NCBI RefSeq assembly: GCF_000226295.1
Contig: NC_016025.1
Coordinates: 1 to 64,000, forward strand
Origin: Chloracidobacterium thermophilum B
GTDB taxonomy: Bacteria; Acidobacteriota; Blastocatellia; Chloracidobacteriales; Chloracidobacteriaceae
DNA length: 64,000 nt
Direction: 5' to 3'
Shown here: piece by piece, positions 52,704 through 61,390 of the stretch
How positions within the stretch are numbered: position 1 is the first letter of the stretch
Layout: each line of letters starts with the position of its first letter
Notes under the pieces: generated by a model
What the model was told of the DNA's origin: nothing
Seen by the model: the letters and a program-made list of their open reading frames with translations, nothing else
Database searches by the model: none
Translations under genes and position numbers: made by a program

Positions 52704-53663
52704 TCAGGCGCGGACGGCCCAGGCGGCAAGGAACATCCCCAGCACGAGAAAGCCCTGGGCGTGGGCGTTGTACCAGATAGCCTTGTGGATGGGATCGGCC
52801 AGAAATGTGCGCTGAAACCACATCTGCGGCAGTACCGTAGCGCCCACCAGCACTGCCCACAGCCATTCACCCAGCAGCGCCAGCAGTCCGGCGGCGGCGA
52901 GTTGTCCGGCGTCCAGCACGAAGATGCCCAGCCAGGCTCCCCGCGCCACCCCAAAGACCTGGGGCAGGGTGTGGATGCCCATCCGCGCATCGCCTTCAAG
53001 TGACTTGAAATCATTGGTCGTCATGCTGCCGATGCTGGCAATGACGTAGCAGACGGCGACGGCGGTGGCCGTCCAACTGATGTGGCCCTTGAAGGCCAGC
53101 TCGCCCGACATCCAGGGAAGCAGGATGTACGAAGCCGCAACCGTGGCATTGCCGACCCACACAATGCGCTTCAGCTTGATGGGTTTGGCGCTGTAAAGGT
53201 GAGCGTTGACGATGCCGATGATCGCCAGCGCCACAATCCACGGATGGATGAGGTAGGCCGTCAGAAGGGTGAGGGCGCACAGCAGGCTGATGCCCAGTGT
53301 GGCTTCGCGCAGCCCAATCCGGCCTGAAGGAATGGGCCGGTAGGGTTCGTTGATGGCATCCACGTCGCGGTCGAAGTAGTCGTTCATGGCCTGGCAGGTG
53401 CCGGAAATGAGCGGCCCGCTCATCAGCAGTCCCAGCCACAGCCGCCAGTCGGCGAGGCTCGCCACGGTGAACGCAGCGCTGCACAGGGCGCCAGCGACGT
53501 AGGCGCACATGACGGGAATCCAGGTGACAGGCTTGAGCAACTCGACCCATGCCGAGACTTTATGGCGCGCCGGACTGGCGGTGCGAGGTGTCGCCCGTGA
53601 CAGCGGAAGCGATGATGGTGCAATACCTTCTTTCACGGCCAGACGTTTCCTCAACCCTTCCAT
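52704..53663 (-). CDS. bchG: (Bacterio)chlorophyll synthase, UbiA family
   Basis: A 319-residue membrane prenyltransferase that attaches the isoprenoid tail to (bacterio)chlorophyllide. The first aspartate-rich motif NDYFDRDVDAINEPYRPIPS (94-113) is the specific chlorophyll-synthase form (ChlG/BchG), not the UbiA or MenA form. The second polar motif is DFKSLEGDARMGIHTLP (about 217-233). About eight membrane helices are evident. A hydrophilic leader of about 35 residues precedes the first helix. Its presence shows that the organism makes chlorophylls. It stands alone, without other bch genes in this window. Confidence 0.93.
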   Translation of the reverse strand: MEGLRKRLAVKEGIAPSSLPLSRATPRTASPARHKVSAWVELLKPVTWIPVMCAYVAGALCSAAFTVASLADWRLWLGLLMSGPLISGTCQAMNDYFDRDVDAINEPYRPIPSGRIGLREATLGISLLCALTLLTAYLIHPWIVALAIIGIVNAHLYSAKPIKLKRIVWVGNATVAASYILLPWMSGELAFKGHISWTATAVAVCYVIASIGSMTTNDFKSLEGDARMGIHTLPQVFGVARGAWLGIFVLDAGQLAAAGLLALLGEWLWAVLVGATVLPQMWFQRTFLADPIHKAIWYNAHAQGFLVLGMFLAAWAVRA

Positions 53664-53670
53664 GGCGTTA

Positions 53671-53689
53671 TTTCCAACTTATGGAATCG
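53671..53689. promoter_or_regulatory. Short inverted-repeat motif upstream of bchG
   Basis: TTTCCAACTTATGGAATCG contains TTCCA-N5-TGGAA, eight bases upstream of the bchG start. An almost identical string (TTTCCAACGTATGGGAATCG) occurs at 61616-61635 upstream of a secreted-protein gene. It may be a shared operator; two copies could also be chance. Confidence 0.3.
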
Positions 53690-54146
53690 CCCGGCGGATG
53701 CAAAACCCATTTTCTCGATGGCTGGTGTCCAGCGGCGTGGCTGGCCCGGGCGCTTCGGATGCTGCCTGATAGTTCCCCGGATGTACCCGGCGTGGAGAAA
53801 TCTTGTCAGCGCGGCGCGCGTGAGTCAGCGCGGCCGGTTAAAGCCTCAACCGGGCAGTGGGTGTTGCCGGTGGCCGTGTCCGGCGTGTGGTGTCCTTCAC
53901 GTTCCTGATTGGGCAGGAACGGGTAAGTCTGACGGGACGGTTCATGATGACCCAACCTGTCCCACGTGGATGTGGCACCGTAGGCTGCCTGCCTGAGAAA
54001 GCCTATCTGCGCACCGTAGCCACAGACACCCGGTGAATACTTTTTTTGGCGAAAAGCTGCGGGCAAGCAGGCGGTGCCCGCCCTTGGGCGTCACTGGCAG
54101 GGCCGCGCGCAGAATCAAGATGTGTACCCTACCAACCAGCGTCACT

Positions 54147-54161
54147 ACCAGATATAGTGGT
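54147..54161. promoter_or_regulatory. Possible NrdR box upstream of nrdJ
   Basis: ACCAGATATAGTGGT (reverse ACCACTATATCTGGT) resembles the NrdR consensus ACACTATATATAGTGT at its core and has ACCA/TGGT symmetry. NrdR boxes normally occur in pairs and no second box was found, so this is weak. Confidence 0.3.
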
Positions 54162-54238
54162 TCTGTCTGATTTTCGTTTTCCAGCCGTGCATGCCGGCGC
54201 GCTTCATCCCTCTGTCCAGCCAAGGAGTTTTACGATCC

Positions 54239-57200
54239 ATGATGAAACAGGAACCTGCCCCCGCCAGTCTCACCGACATCGCCCGTACGGTCCTGATGAA
54301 ACGCTATCTGCTCAAGAACGAGCAGGGCGAGGTGATTGAGACCCCCGAAGCCATGTTCTGGCGGGTAGCTAAAACTATTGCTGCAGTTGATGCCCGCTAT
54401 GGGGCATCGGCCGGGCAGGTTGCAGAACGTGCCGAACGTTTTTACGAACTGATGGCGCAGGGCTGGTTTGAGCCAAACAGCCCGACCCTGATGAATGCCG
54501 GGCGTCCTCTGGGACAGCTCAGCGCGTGCTTCGCCGCCCGTACGATGATCGAGACGATCGCTGGGCCGCAGCCCATCGAGGAGGTGCAGGTCGGCACCCT
54601 TGTGCTTACCCACGCCGGCCGCTACCGTCCCGTCACCGGGACGATGCGCCGCACCGGCTGCCTCTACCGGGTGAAGGTTGATAAGTTGCCGGCGCTTTAT
54701 GTCACCGCCGAGCATCCCTTCCTCACGACCGATGGCTGGGTGCAGGTCAGGGATCTGGCGCCCAAACAGCACTTCGTGAAGATCGGCTGCCCAGAGATCG
54801 GGAGCGCAACCGTCACGATGCATTTTGACGGCCACGTTGAGGATGGCTGGGTCCATGCCCGGCTTGAGGGCACCAGCCCACGCTCACAGCGCCGCTACGC
54901 CCAGCGTGATGCGATCTCGCGCCAGGTCGCTCCGATCCGCGACGGCGTCACAATTGATGCAGCTCTCGCCTGGATGCTGGGCCTCTACCTCGCGGAAGGG
55001 TCCATCTCGGCCGGGTACGATATCCGCTTCACGCTCTCCTGGGATGAGGATGAGCACGCCGCACGCCTCGCCGCGATCCTTGAGGGTAAACTCGGCCTGC
55101 CCGCCCGTGTGCAGAAAAGCACCCAGCCGCAAGGCCGGCGGGGCGATGGCTGGACGACCGTGCGCCTCCAGAGCAAGCTGCTTGCGCAGTGGCTCGTCGA
55201 GCATTTCGGCGCCGGCTTCGACCAGAAGCGGCTGCCCGCCTGGGCCATGAGCCTGTCGCCCGATCTTCGCCAGGCGCTGCTCCAGGGTGTCGCCGACGGC
55301 GACGGCACCCCGATCAACAGCCATCAGACCCGGATCACCCTCTGCAATGAGGTGCTGGTCCGCCAGCTCTTCACCTTGGCCTACAGCCTGGGCTACTACC
55401 CGACGCTACGGGCAGATTCGCTGCCAGCCCTCGGCACCGTGCAGCCTTGGTCGCTGGCCTATGGCGAAACGTACAACGCCGGGATGGTCCGCGACGGCGC
55501 CTATCGGGTCCTTGAAGTCGCCGCGCTTGATGAAGAGGCGATCGTCTATAACCTTGAGGTCGAGGAGGATCACACCTACGTCGCCAACCAGATGGTGGTG
55601 CATAACTGCTTTGTGCTCCCCATTGAAGATACCCTCAACAGCATTTACGACACCCTCAAGCATCAGGCGCTGATTCATCAGAGCGGCGGGGGCACTGGCT
55701 TCAGCTTTTCGCGGCTGCGCCCGCGCAACGACGTGGTGCGCAGCACCATGGGCGTAGCGAGCGGCCCGGTCAGTTTTATGGAGGTGTATAACCACTCGAC
55801 CGAGGCGATTAAGCAGGGGGGAACGCGCCGTGGGGCGAACATGGGTATTCTGCGCTGCGATCACCCCGATATTCTGGAGTTTATTACCTGCAAGCGCGAT
55901 ACGACGAAAATCACGAACTTCAACATCTCGGTGGCTATCACCGATGCTTTCATGCGCGCCGTTGAGCGCGATGAAACCTATGAACTGATCAACCCGCGCA
56001 CCCGCGCCGTGCAGATGGCTTCACGCGACGGACTGAAACACCCGTTGACCGGCGAGATACTGGTGCCGCCCGGTCAACCCATGCGCCTGCGCGCCCGGAT
56101 GGTCTTTGACCTGATCGTGCAGTGCGCGCATGCCACTGGCGAGCCGGGTCTGTTCTTCATTGACCGGGCCAACGAGTACAACCCGGTGCCGTCCCTGGGC
56201 GGGTACGAGGCCACGAATCCGTGCATCACCCGTGATGCCTGGGTGCAGACGAGCGACGGCCCCCGTCAGGTCGCTGAACTGGTCGGCTCGCCGTTTACAG
56301 CCATCGTTGACGGAATGGCGTATGGCAGCGACGCCCGTGGCTTCTGGTCCAACGGACTCAAGCCAATCTATGAACTGAAGACTTCCAGCGGTTACTCGCT
56401 CCGGCTGACTGGTAATCACCGTGTGATGCGCGTGAACGCCGTGGAGCGCAACGGTGAGCAGACCGAGTGGGTCGAGGTTCAGCGCCTTCAGCCGGGCGAC
56501 TTGGTGAAGCTTCACAATCATCGTGAGTTCACCCAGTGGGAGGGTGCCGGCACGCTGGAGCAGGGCTGGCTCCTGGGTCTCCTCGTCGGTGATGGAACGT
56601 TCAGTGAGGACCGGGCCGTACTCTCCTTCTGGGGGCAGGACGCTGAGTATATGGCCCAGCAGGCATTGGGTGCCATTAGTAGGGAAGCGGGTAGCGAATG
56701 GCAAGTAGCGAGTAGGAAGGAAGCGAGTAGCGAATGGCGAGTAGCGAGTAGTAGTTATTATCCACTCGCCACTCGCCACTCACCACTCGCCCCTGGCATC
56801 CAGCCGATCGAGGAGCGCAACGAATTCCGCGTGCGCTCCAGTGCGCTGGCCGCCCTTGCTGCTGCTTTCGGCATCACGCCTGAGAACAAGAGCCTCACAG
56901 ACAGCACCGAGCGCGCCTCCAGCCTGTTCTACCGCGGTCTGCTCCGTGGCCTGTTCGACGCCGATGGCACTGTACTGGACGGTGGCGGGAAGGGCATGTC
57001 GGTTCGCCTTGCCCAGTCGAACCTCGCCCTTCTGGAGCGCGTCCAGCGCATGCTGCTGCGCCTTGGCATTGCCAGCCGCCTCTACCGCAACCGCCGGCCG
57101 GCCGGCGAGCGTGTCCTGCCCGATGGCCGCGGCGGCGGGAAGCTCTATGCCACGAAGGCTCAGCACGAACTTTGCATCTCGAAGGACAACCTGCTGACCT

Positions 57201-58936
57201 TCGCTTCCCTGGTAGGTTTTACCAACCCGGCCAAGGCTCAGGCGCTCAGCTCCGCTCTCGCCGCTCGCTCTGCCCGCGGCCACTACCGTGAGTGCTTTGT
57301 GGCCGAGGTCGAGTCGTTGACGCTCATTGGTGAGGCTGAGGTCTTCGACTGCTCCATCCCGGGCGTCAACGCCTTCGACGCCAATGGACTTTATGTGCAC
57401 AACTGCGGAGAGCAGCCGTTGCTGCCCTACGATGTCTGCAATCTTGGCTCGATCAATCTGGGCAAGTTTGTCACGCCCGAACGAACCGTTGACTGGAATC
57501 ACCTGCGCGAGGTGGTCCACGAAAGCACACGCTTTCTCGACAACGTGATTGATGCCAACCACTACCCGCTGGAACAGATCACGCACCTGAGCCAGCGTAT
57601 CCGGCGGATCGGGCTGGGCGTGATGGGCTGGGCCGACATGCTGGTGCGGTTGGGGATTCCGTACAACTCGGATGAAGCCATCGAGCTGGCGCGGAAGGTC
57701 ATGCACTTTGTTGACGAGGAAGGGAAGGTGGCTTCCGAGCAGTTGGCCCGCGAGCGGGGCGCATTCCCCGAATGGGAGCACAGCATCTGGGGTCCCGACG
57801 CCACCTGCGCCCGCCGCCCGGACGGCGCGCGGATTCGTCCGCCGCGCCTGCTGCGCAACTGTAATGTCACCACCGTGGCCCCCACGGGCACCATCAGCAT
57901 GATTGCCGGCTGTTCGTCGGGCATAGAGCCGCTCTTTGCCATTGCCTTCTGGCGCTACCAGGCCGATAGCCGGATGCTTGACATCAATCAGGATTTCATG
58001 GCCCAGGCGAGACGGGAGGGCTGGTACAGCCCTGAACTCATGGAACGGATTGCCGATACCGGTCACATCCACCACCCGGAAGTTCCGGCCGAGGTGCAGC
58101 GGGTGTGGGTTACGGCCCACGACATCGCGCCGGAGTGGCATGTCCGCATGCAGGCCGCGTTCCAGGAATACACCGACAGTGCGATCTCGAAGACGATCAA
58201 CTTCCCCCACGAGGCGACTGCCGATCAGGTCCGTGAAGCCTACGAGCTGGCGTTCCGTCTGGGGTGCAAGGGCATCACCGTCTATCGCGACGGTTCACGG
58301 GCCAACCAGGTGCTCTCCACTGGTTCCACCGGCAGGAGCGCCAGTTCCGCACCGGCGGCGGAACCCGCACCGACCGGGCTGAAACCGCGACCGGTCCCGG
58401 CTGAAGGCTTGCCCAGCCATTCCTTCCCGGTGATGACCCCACTCGGCAAGCTGCGGTTGTTTGTCACTGAGTTGGACGGGAAACCGTTTGAAGTCTTTGC
58501 CATCATCGGGCGGGCTGGGAGTGATGTGACGGCCTTTACCGAAGCCATCGGGCGGTTGATTTCGCTGGCCCTGCGCTGTGGTGTGCCGGTGAAGCTCATT
58601 GCCGAGCAGCTTCGCGGCATTGGCGGTTCGCGTTCGGCCGGCTTTGGCCCGGCGCGCGTGCTTTCCGTCCCCGATGCCATCGGTAAGGTGTTGTTCGAGC
58701 ACTATGTCAGGAACGGCCGTGGGAACGGGACTGGTGACAGCCACGACGAAACTGTCCACGGGGATATGGCTCACACGGGCGAAGCCGCTTCACAGGCATC
58801 AGACTTCTTTCTGCACCATGACGCCGGGCCGGGGGTTTTGGAGGCGGCCGAGCTTTGTCCCGAATGTCAGAATGCAGCGCTGTTCAATGAGGAAGGGTGT
58901 CGCAAGTGTCACGCCTGTGGGTATAGCGAGTGCTAG
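54239..58936 (+). CDS. nrdJ: Adenosylcobalamin-dependent ribonucleotide reductase with two inteins
   Basis: A 1565-residue precursor. Removing two inteins (360 and 394 residues) leaves about 811 residues of class II ribonucleotide reductase, which makes deoxyribonucleotides with a B12-generated thiyl radical. Host blocks are [26 protein letters not shown] (redox Cys), [54 protein letters not shown] (active-site Asn-Cys-Glu), [20 protein letters not shown] and [14 protein letters not shown] TSCPD-like domain and a zinc-ribbon tail (CPECQ ... [12 protein letters not shown]) carry the C-terminal cysteines. ATG 54239 has AAGGAG 11 bases upstream and was preferred over 54191. No class I subunit or NrdD is nearby. 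Confidence 0.93.
   Translation: [1565 protein letters not shown]
54527..55606 (+). other. Intein 1 in nrdJ, with LAGLIDADG endonuclease
   Basis: A 360-residue in-frame intein between LSA and CFVLPIED. It begins with Cys (block [14 protein letters not shown]), has block B with [12 protein letters not shown], and two LAGLIDADG motifs ([21 protein letters not shown]). Block F is EVEEDHTY and it ends VVHN. The next residue is the host Cys, so all splicing residues (Cys1, His-Asn, Cys+1) are intact. The insertion point is the redox-active cysteine matching Cys225 of E. coli NrdA. Codon use looks different from flanking extein, suggesting transfer. Confidence 0.92.
56222..57403 (+). other. Intein 2 in nrdJ, with LAGLIDADG endonuclease
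   Basis: A 394-residue intein between YEATNP and CGEQPLL. Block A is [16 protein letters not shown]; block B has [19 protein letters not shown] motifs are [11 protein letters not shown] and [13 protein letters not shown]. Block F is [16 protein letters not shown] and it ends YVHN. Splicing residues are intact. The +1 residue is the catalytic thiyl-radical cysteine of the NPCGE active site, so the enzyme is inactive until splicing. A palindromic repeat is inserted between the two endonuclease motifs. Confidence 0.92.
56683..56797. repeat. Palindromic repeat inserted in frame inside intein 2
   Basis: A run of GAGTAGCGA/GAATGGCGA units (about 56690-56751) is followed, after TAGTTATTAT, by CACTCGCCACTCGCC units (56762-56790). 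The reverse complement of the right half matches the left half with scattered mismatches, so the transcript could form a long hairpin. It is read through in frame as about 37 residues rich in Ser, Glu, Trp and Arg ([20 protein letters not shown]) that have no place in the intein fold. Confidence 0.8.
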
Positions 58937-59072
58937 GGCGTTTCTCAGGAAACGCTGATCTCGGAAACGCTGGCCTCCATCGTGCGTGGCATCGGACGGG
59001 CTGATGGGCACAGACGCCTTCTCTCAGTAGCTCAGACGTAAGCCACCGAGCGGAAAATTGCGAAGAGGAGCA

Positions 59073-59726
59073 ATGAAACCGAAGCTGACACTTGAAATTC
59101 TTAAGGTAGAAGCACAGAAGTTTGCCAAGGTCGAGTCAGCACACCGGGAGCCATCATTGTATGGTGTTACGGATGGGAAGGCTGTTGGCACATACTTCGA
59201 GCGCAAGTTTCGGTCTTACCTCCGCGAAAAATACGACTTTGAGGAAGGAAGCTCTGCAAGTGGGATAGACTTTCCTGAACTTGAAGTTGACATGAAGGTG
59301 ACAAGCATAAGGCAACCACAATCATCATGTCCTTTTAAATCTGCCTGGCAGAAAATCTATGGCTTGGGCTATTCTTTACTTGTGTTCGTGTATGAAAAAG
59401 CAGACGACCCCCAAACAGCCACGGGCAATCTGAATGTTCTGCACACGATCTTTGTTAGTAAAGAGTGGACAGCAGACTTTCAAACGACCACAGGTCTTCA
59501 CCGAATTCTTGAGAATGATGGGAACAAGGATGACATCCTCGCTTTCATCGAGGAGCGCCGATTGCCAGTGGATGAGATCGAGGCATCAGCGATAGCTGAC
59601 GAAATTCTTTCAAACCCTCCGAGGGTCGGCTATCTTACCATCTCGAATGCTCTTCAATGGAGACTTCAATATGGTCGCATTATCGAGAAAGCCGGCCTCG
59701 TTACGGGAGTCGAGAGGCTGGGATAG
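59073..59726 (+). CDS. Putative type II restriction endonuclease (PD-(D/E)XK)
   Basis: A 217-residue protein. A catalytic motif of the PD-(D/E)XK nuclease type is readable as GIDFPELEVDMKVTS, with Asp66, Asp73 and Lys75. A charged N-terminal helix carries YFERKFRSYLREKYDF. A C-terminal region (about 160-210) could be the DNA-recognition part. The ATG at 59073 has AGAGGAG upstream. It ends two bases before an adenine-methyltransferase gene, the usual arrangement of a restriction-modification pair. Base composition is visibly AT-richer than its neighbours, as expected of recently acquired DNA. The recognition site cannot be predicted by eye. No specific named enzyme was recognised. Confidence 0.7.
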   Translation: MKPKLTLEILKVEAQKFAKVESAHREPSLYGVTDGKAVGTYFERKFRSYLREKYDFEEGSSASGIDFPELEVDMKVTSIRQPQSSCPFKSAWQKIYGLGYSLLVFVYEKADDPQTATGNLNVLHTIFVSKEWTADFQTTTGLHRILENDGNKDDILAFIEERRLPVDEIEASAIADEILSNPPRVGYLTISNALQWRLQYGRIIEKAGLVTGVERLG

Positions 59727-59728
59727 CA

Positions 59729-61390
59729 ATGCAGAACCAAAAACAGCGCAAAGTCGAATTCGGGGATTTTCAAACGCCTGTCAGCTTAGCCAGGGAAATT
59801 TGTTCCCTTATTGCTCAGACTGGATTTTGCCCTGTTTCGGTTCTTGAGCCAAATTGTGGGACAGGTTCATTTCTCAAAGCATCTTTGGAAACATTTCCAG
59901 ATGTGTCACGTGTTCTTGGCTTTGAGATTAATTCACAATATGTAGCACAGGCGCTACAGACTGTTGCACACTCATTTCCTCGTGCGCACGTTGAAGTTTA
60001 TCAAGCTGATTTCTTCTCTACGAATTGGTCTGAGATTATTAGGGCATTGCCCGATCCAATCCTTGTCATAGGCAATCCACCGTGGGTCACAAATGCAGTA
60101 CTAGGTGCTCTGGGCAGTAGCAATGTTCCAGCGAAGTCAAATCTCGACAACCTTTGTGGTATTGACGCGCGCACTGGTAAAAGCAATTTCGACATTTCGG
60201 AATGGATGATCAGAAAGAATGTCGAATGGCTCAATGGTAAGCATGGCGTGCTCGCAATGCTATGTAAGACGACGGTGGCACGTAAGACTCTTTTGTATGC
60301 TTGGCAGCACGAGTTACGCATTGGGTCAGCATCTTTGTATAACCTCGATGCGAAGGAGTATTTTGGGGTATCGGTTGATGCCTGCCTTTTGCTCATTCGA
60401 AGTGATCCGAACGGCCATAGTAAGGAATGCCAGGTTTTTCCTTCCCTTCGTGCACAACAGCCAGATAACACGTTTAGCTTGCAGGATGGAAGGCTTGTAG
60501 CTGATGTCAAATCATACCAGAAATGGAAAAACATCATAGGGAAGGGTTTCCAAGGTTGGCGATCAGGAATAAAGCACGATTGCAGTAAAGTGTTTGAATT
60601 GAAAATTGAGTCTGGAAAATTTGTCAATGGGCTAGGGGAATTTATTGAGCTTGAACCTGAAATACTCTTTCCTTTGCTAAAAAGCTCCGATCTTGTAGCA
60701 CATAGGAATCCTTGTCGTTGGATAATTGTTCCACAGCGCACGATGAGCGACGATCCAAGCCGTCTTAGGTTGGATGCTCCCAAAGCGTGGAACTACCTTA
60801 CCGGGCATGCTTGTTTTCTGGAAAAACGGAAGAGCTCAATATACAAGAACCGCCCCCCCTTCTCGATCTTTGGTGTTGGATCATATACGTTTGCTCCCTG
60901 GAAGGTTGCTATTTCCGGCTTATACAAGAAGCTTGAGTTTGTAAAAGTGATGCCTTTTCAAGGACTTCCGGTAGTTCTTGATGACACTTGTTATTTTTTT
61001 TCTTGCAAGTCTGAAGAAGAATGCAATGTCCTATACGAATTGGTAATGTCTGAGCCTGCCAGAGAGCTTTGGTCAGCCTTGATTTTCTGGGATGCAAAGC
61101 GGCCTATTACGGCACAACTTCTTAACCTGCTTGATTTGACATCTCTCGCAAGAGTGTTAGGGAAAGAAAGCAATGTCGTGCAAGCTCTGGCAAAACGGCA
61201 GATAGTAGAATCTATGGAAGGAGCTTACCAAAGGCTCCTTTTCATGGAAGAAGTTGCCGAGTATGAGGTGGGTCAGTTCCAAACAAATTTGGAACTGCCA
61301 CCTGCCCGACAAGCACTTGTACCTGATACCGACTCTGCCTGTGACATAGATCTGTGTAATGAGATGCACAGCAGTCACAGTTGCCGCTGA
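59729..61390 (+). CDS. N6-adenine DNA methyltransferase of a type II R-M system
   Basis: A 553-residue protein with an S-adenosylmethionine-binding motif I, LEPNCGTGSFL (39-49), then FEINSQYV (about 65-72). The catalytic NPPW motif IV is at 116-119. The order motif I then NPPW is that of gamma-class adenine methyltransferases. The C-terminal half (about 290-540) should hold the target-recognition domain (for example FLEKRKSSIYKNRPPFSIFGVGSYTFAPWKVAISG split across the region 385-425). The start at 59729 is two bases after the nuclease stop. Like its partner it is AT-rich compared with the window. It protects host DNA from the neighbouring nuclease. Confidence 0.85.
   Translation: MQNQKQRKVEFGDFQTPVSLAREICSLIAQTGFCPVSVLEPNCGTGSFLKASLETFPDVSRVLGFEINSQYVAQALQTVAHSFPRAHVEVYQADFFSTNWSEIIRALPDPILVIGNPPWVTNAVLGALGSSNVPAKSNLDNLCGIDARTGKSNFDISEWMIRKNVEWLNGKHGVLAMLCKTTVARKTLLYAWQHELRIGSASLYNLDAKEYFGVSVDACLLLIRSDPNGHSKECQVFPSLRAQQPDNTFSLQDGRLVADVKSYQKWKNIIGKGFQGWRSGIKHDCSKVFELKIESGKFVNGLGEFIELEPEILFPLLKSSDLVAHRNPCRWIIVPQRTMSDDPSRLRLDAPKAWNYLTGHACFLEKRKSSIYKNRPPFSIFGVGSYTFAPWKVAISGLYKKLEFVKVMPFQGLPVVLDDTCYFFSCKSEEECNVLYELVMSEPARELWSALIFWDAKRPITAQLLNLLDLTSLARVLGKESNVVQALAKRQIVESMEGAYQRLLFMEEVAEYEVGQFQTNLELPPARQALVPDTDSACDIDLCNEMHSSHSCR

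Larger units (their letters stand above)
53664..54238. other. 575-bp intergenic region between bchG and nrdJ
   Basis: No protein gene, tRNA or recognised riboswitch was found. A cobalamin riboswitch was looked for because nrdJ is B12-dependent, but the B12-box and the GGxxxxGGTG core were not seen. The region contains the motif at 53671, a T-run at about 54043-54050 and a possible NrdR box at 54147-54161. Confidence 0.5.

Noticed and set aside
53700-54238. Cobalamin or TPP riboswitch upstream of nrdJ
   Set aside because: The B12 box and core GGTG element were not found; a CTGAGA string alone is not enough for a TPP switch.
56690-56792. CRISPR-like array
   Set aside because: The repeats are degenerate, form one palindrome, have no spacers of constant size, and lie inside a coding intein.
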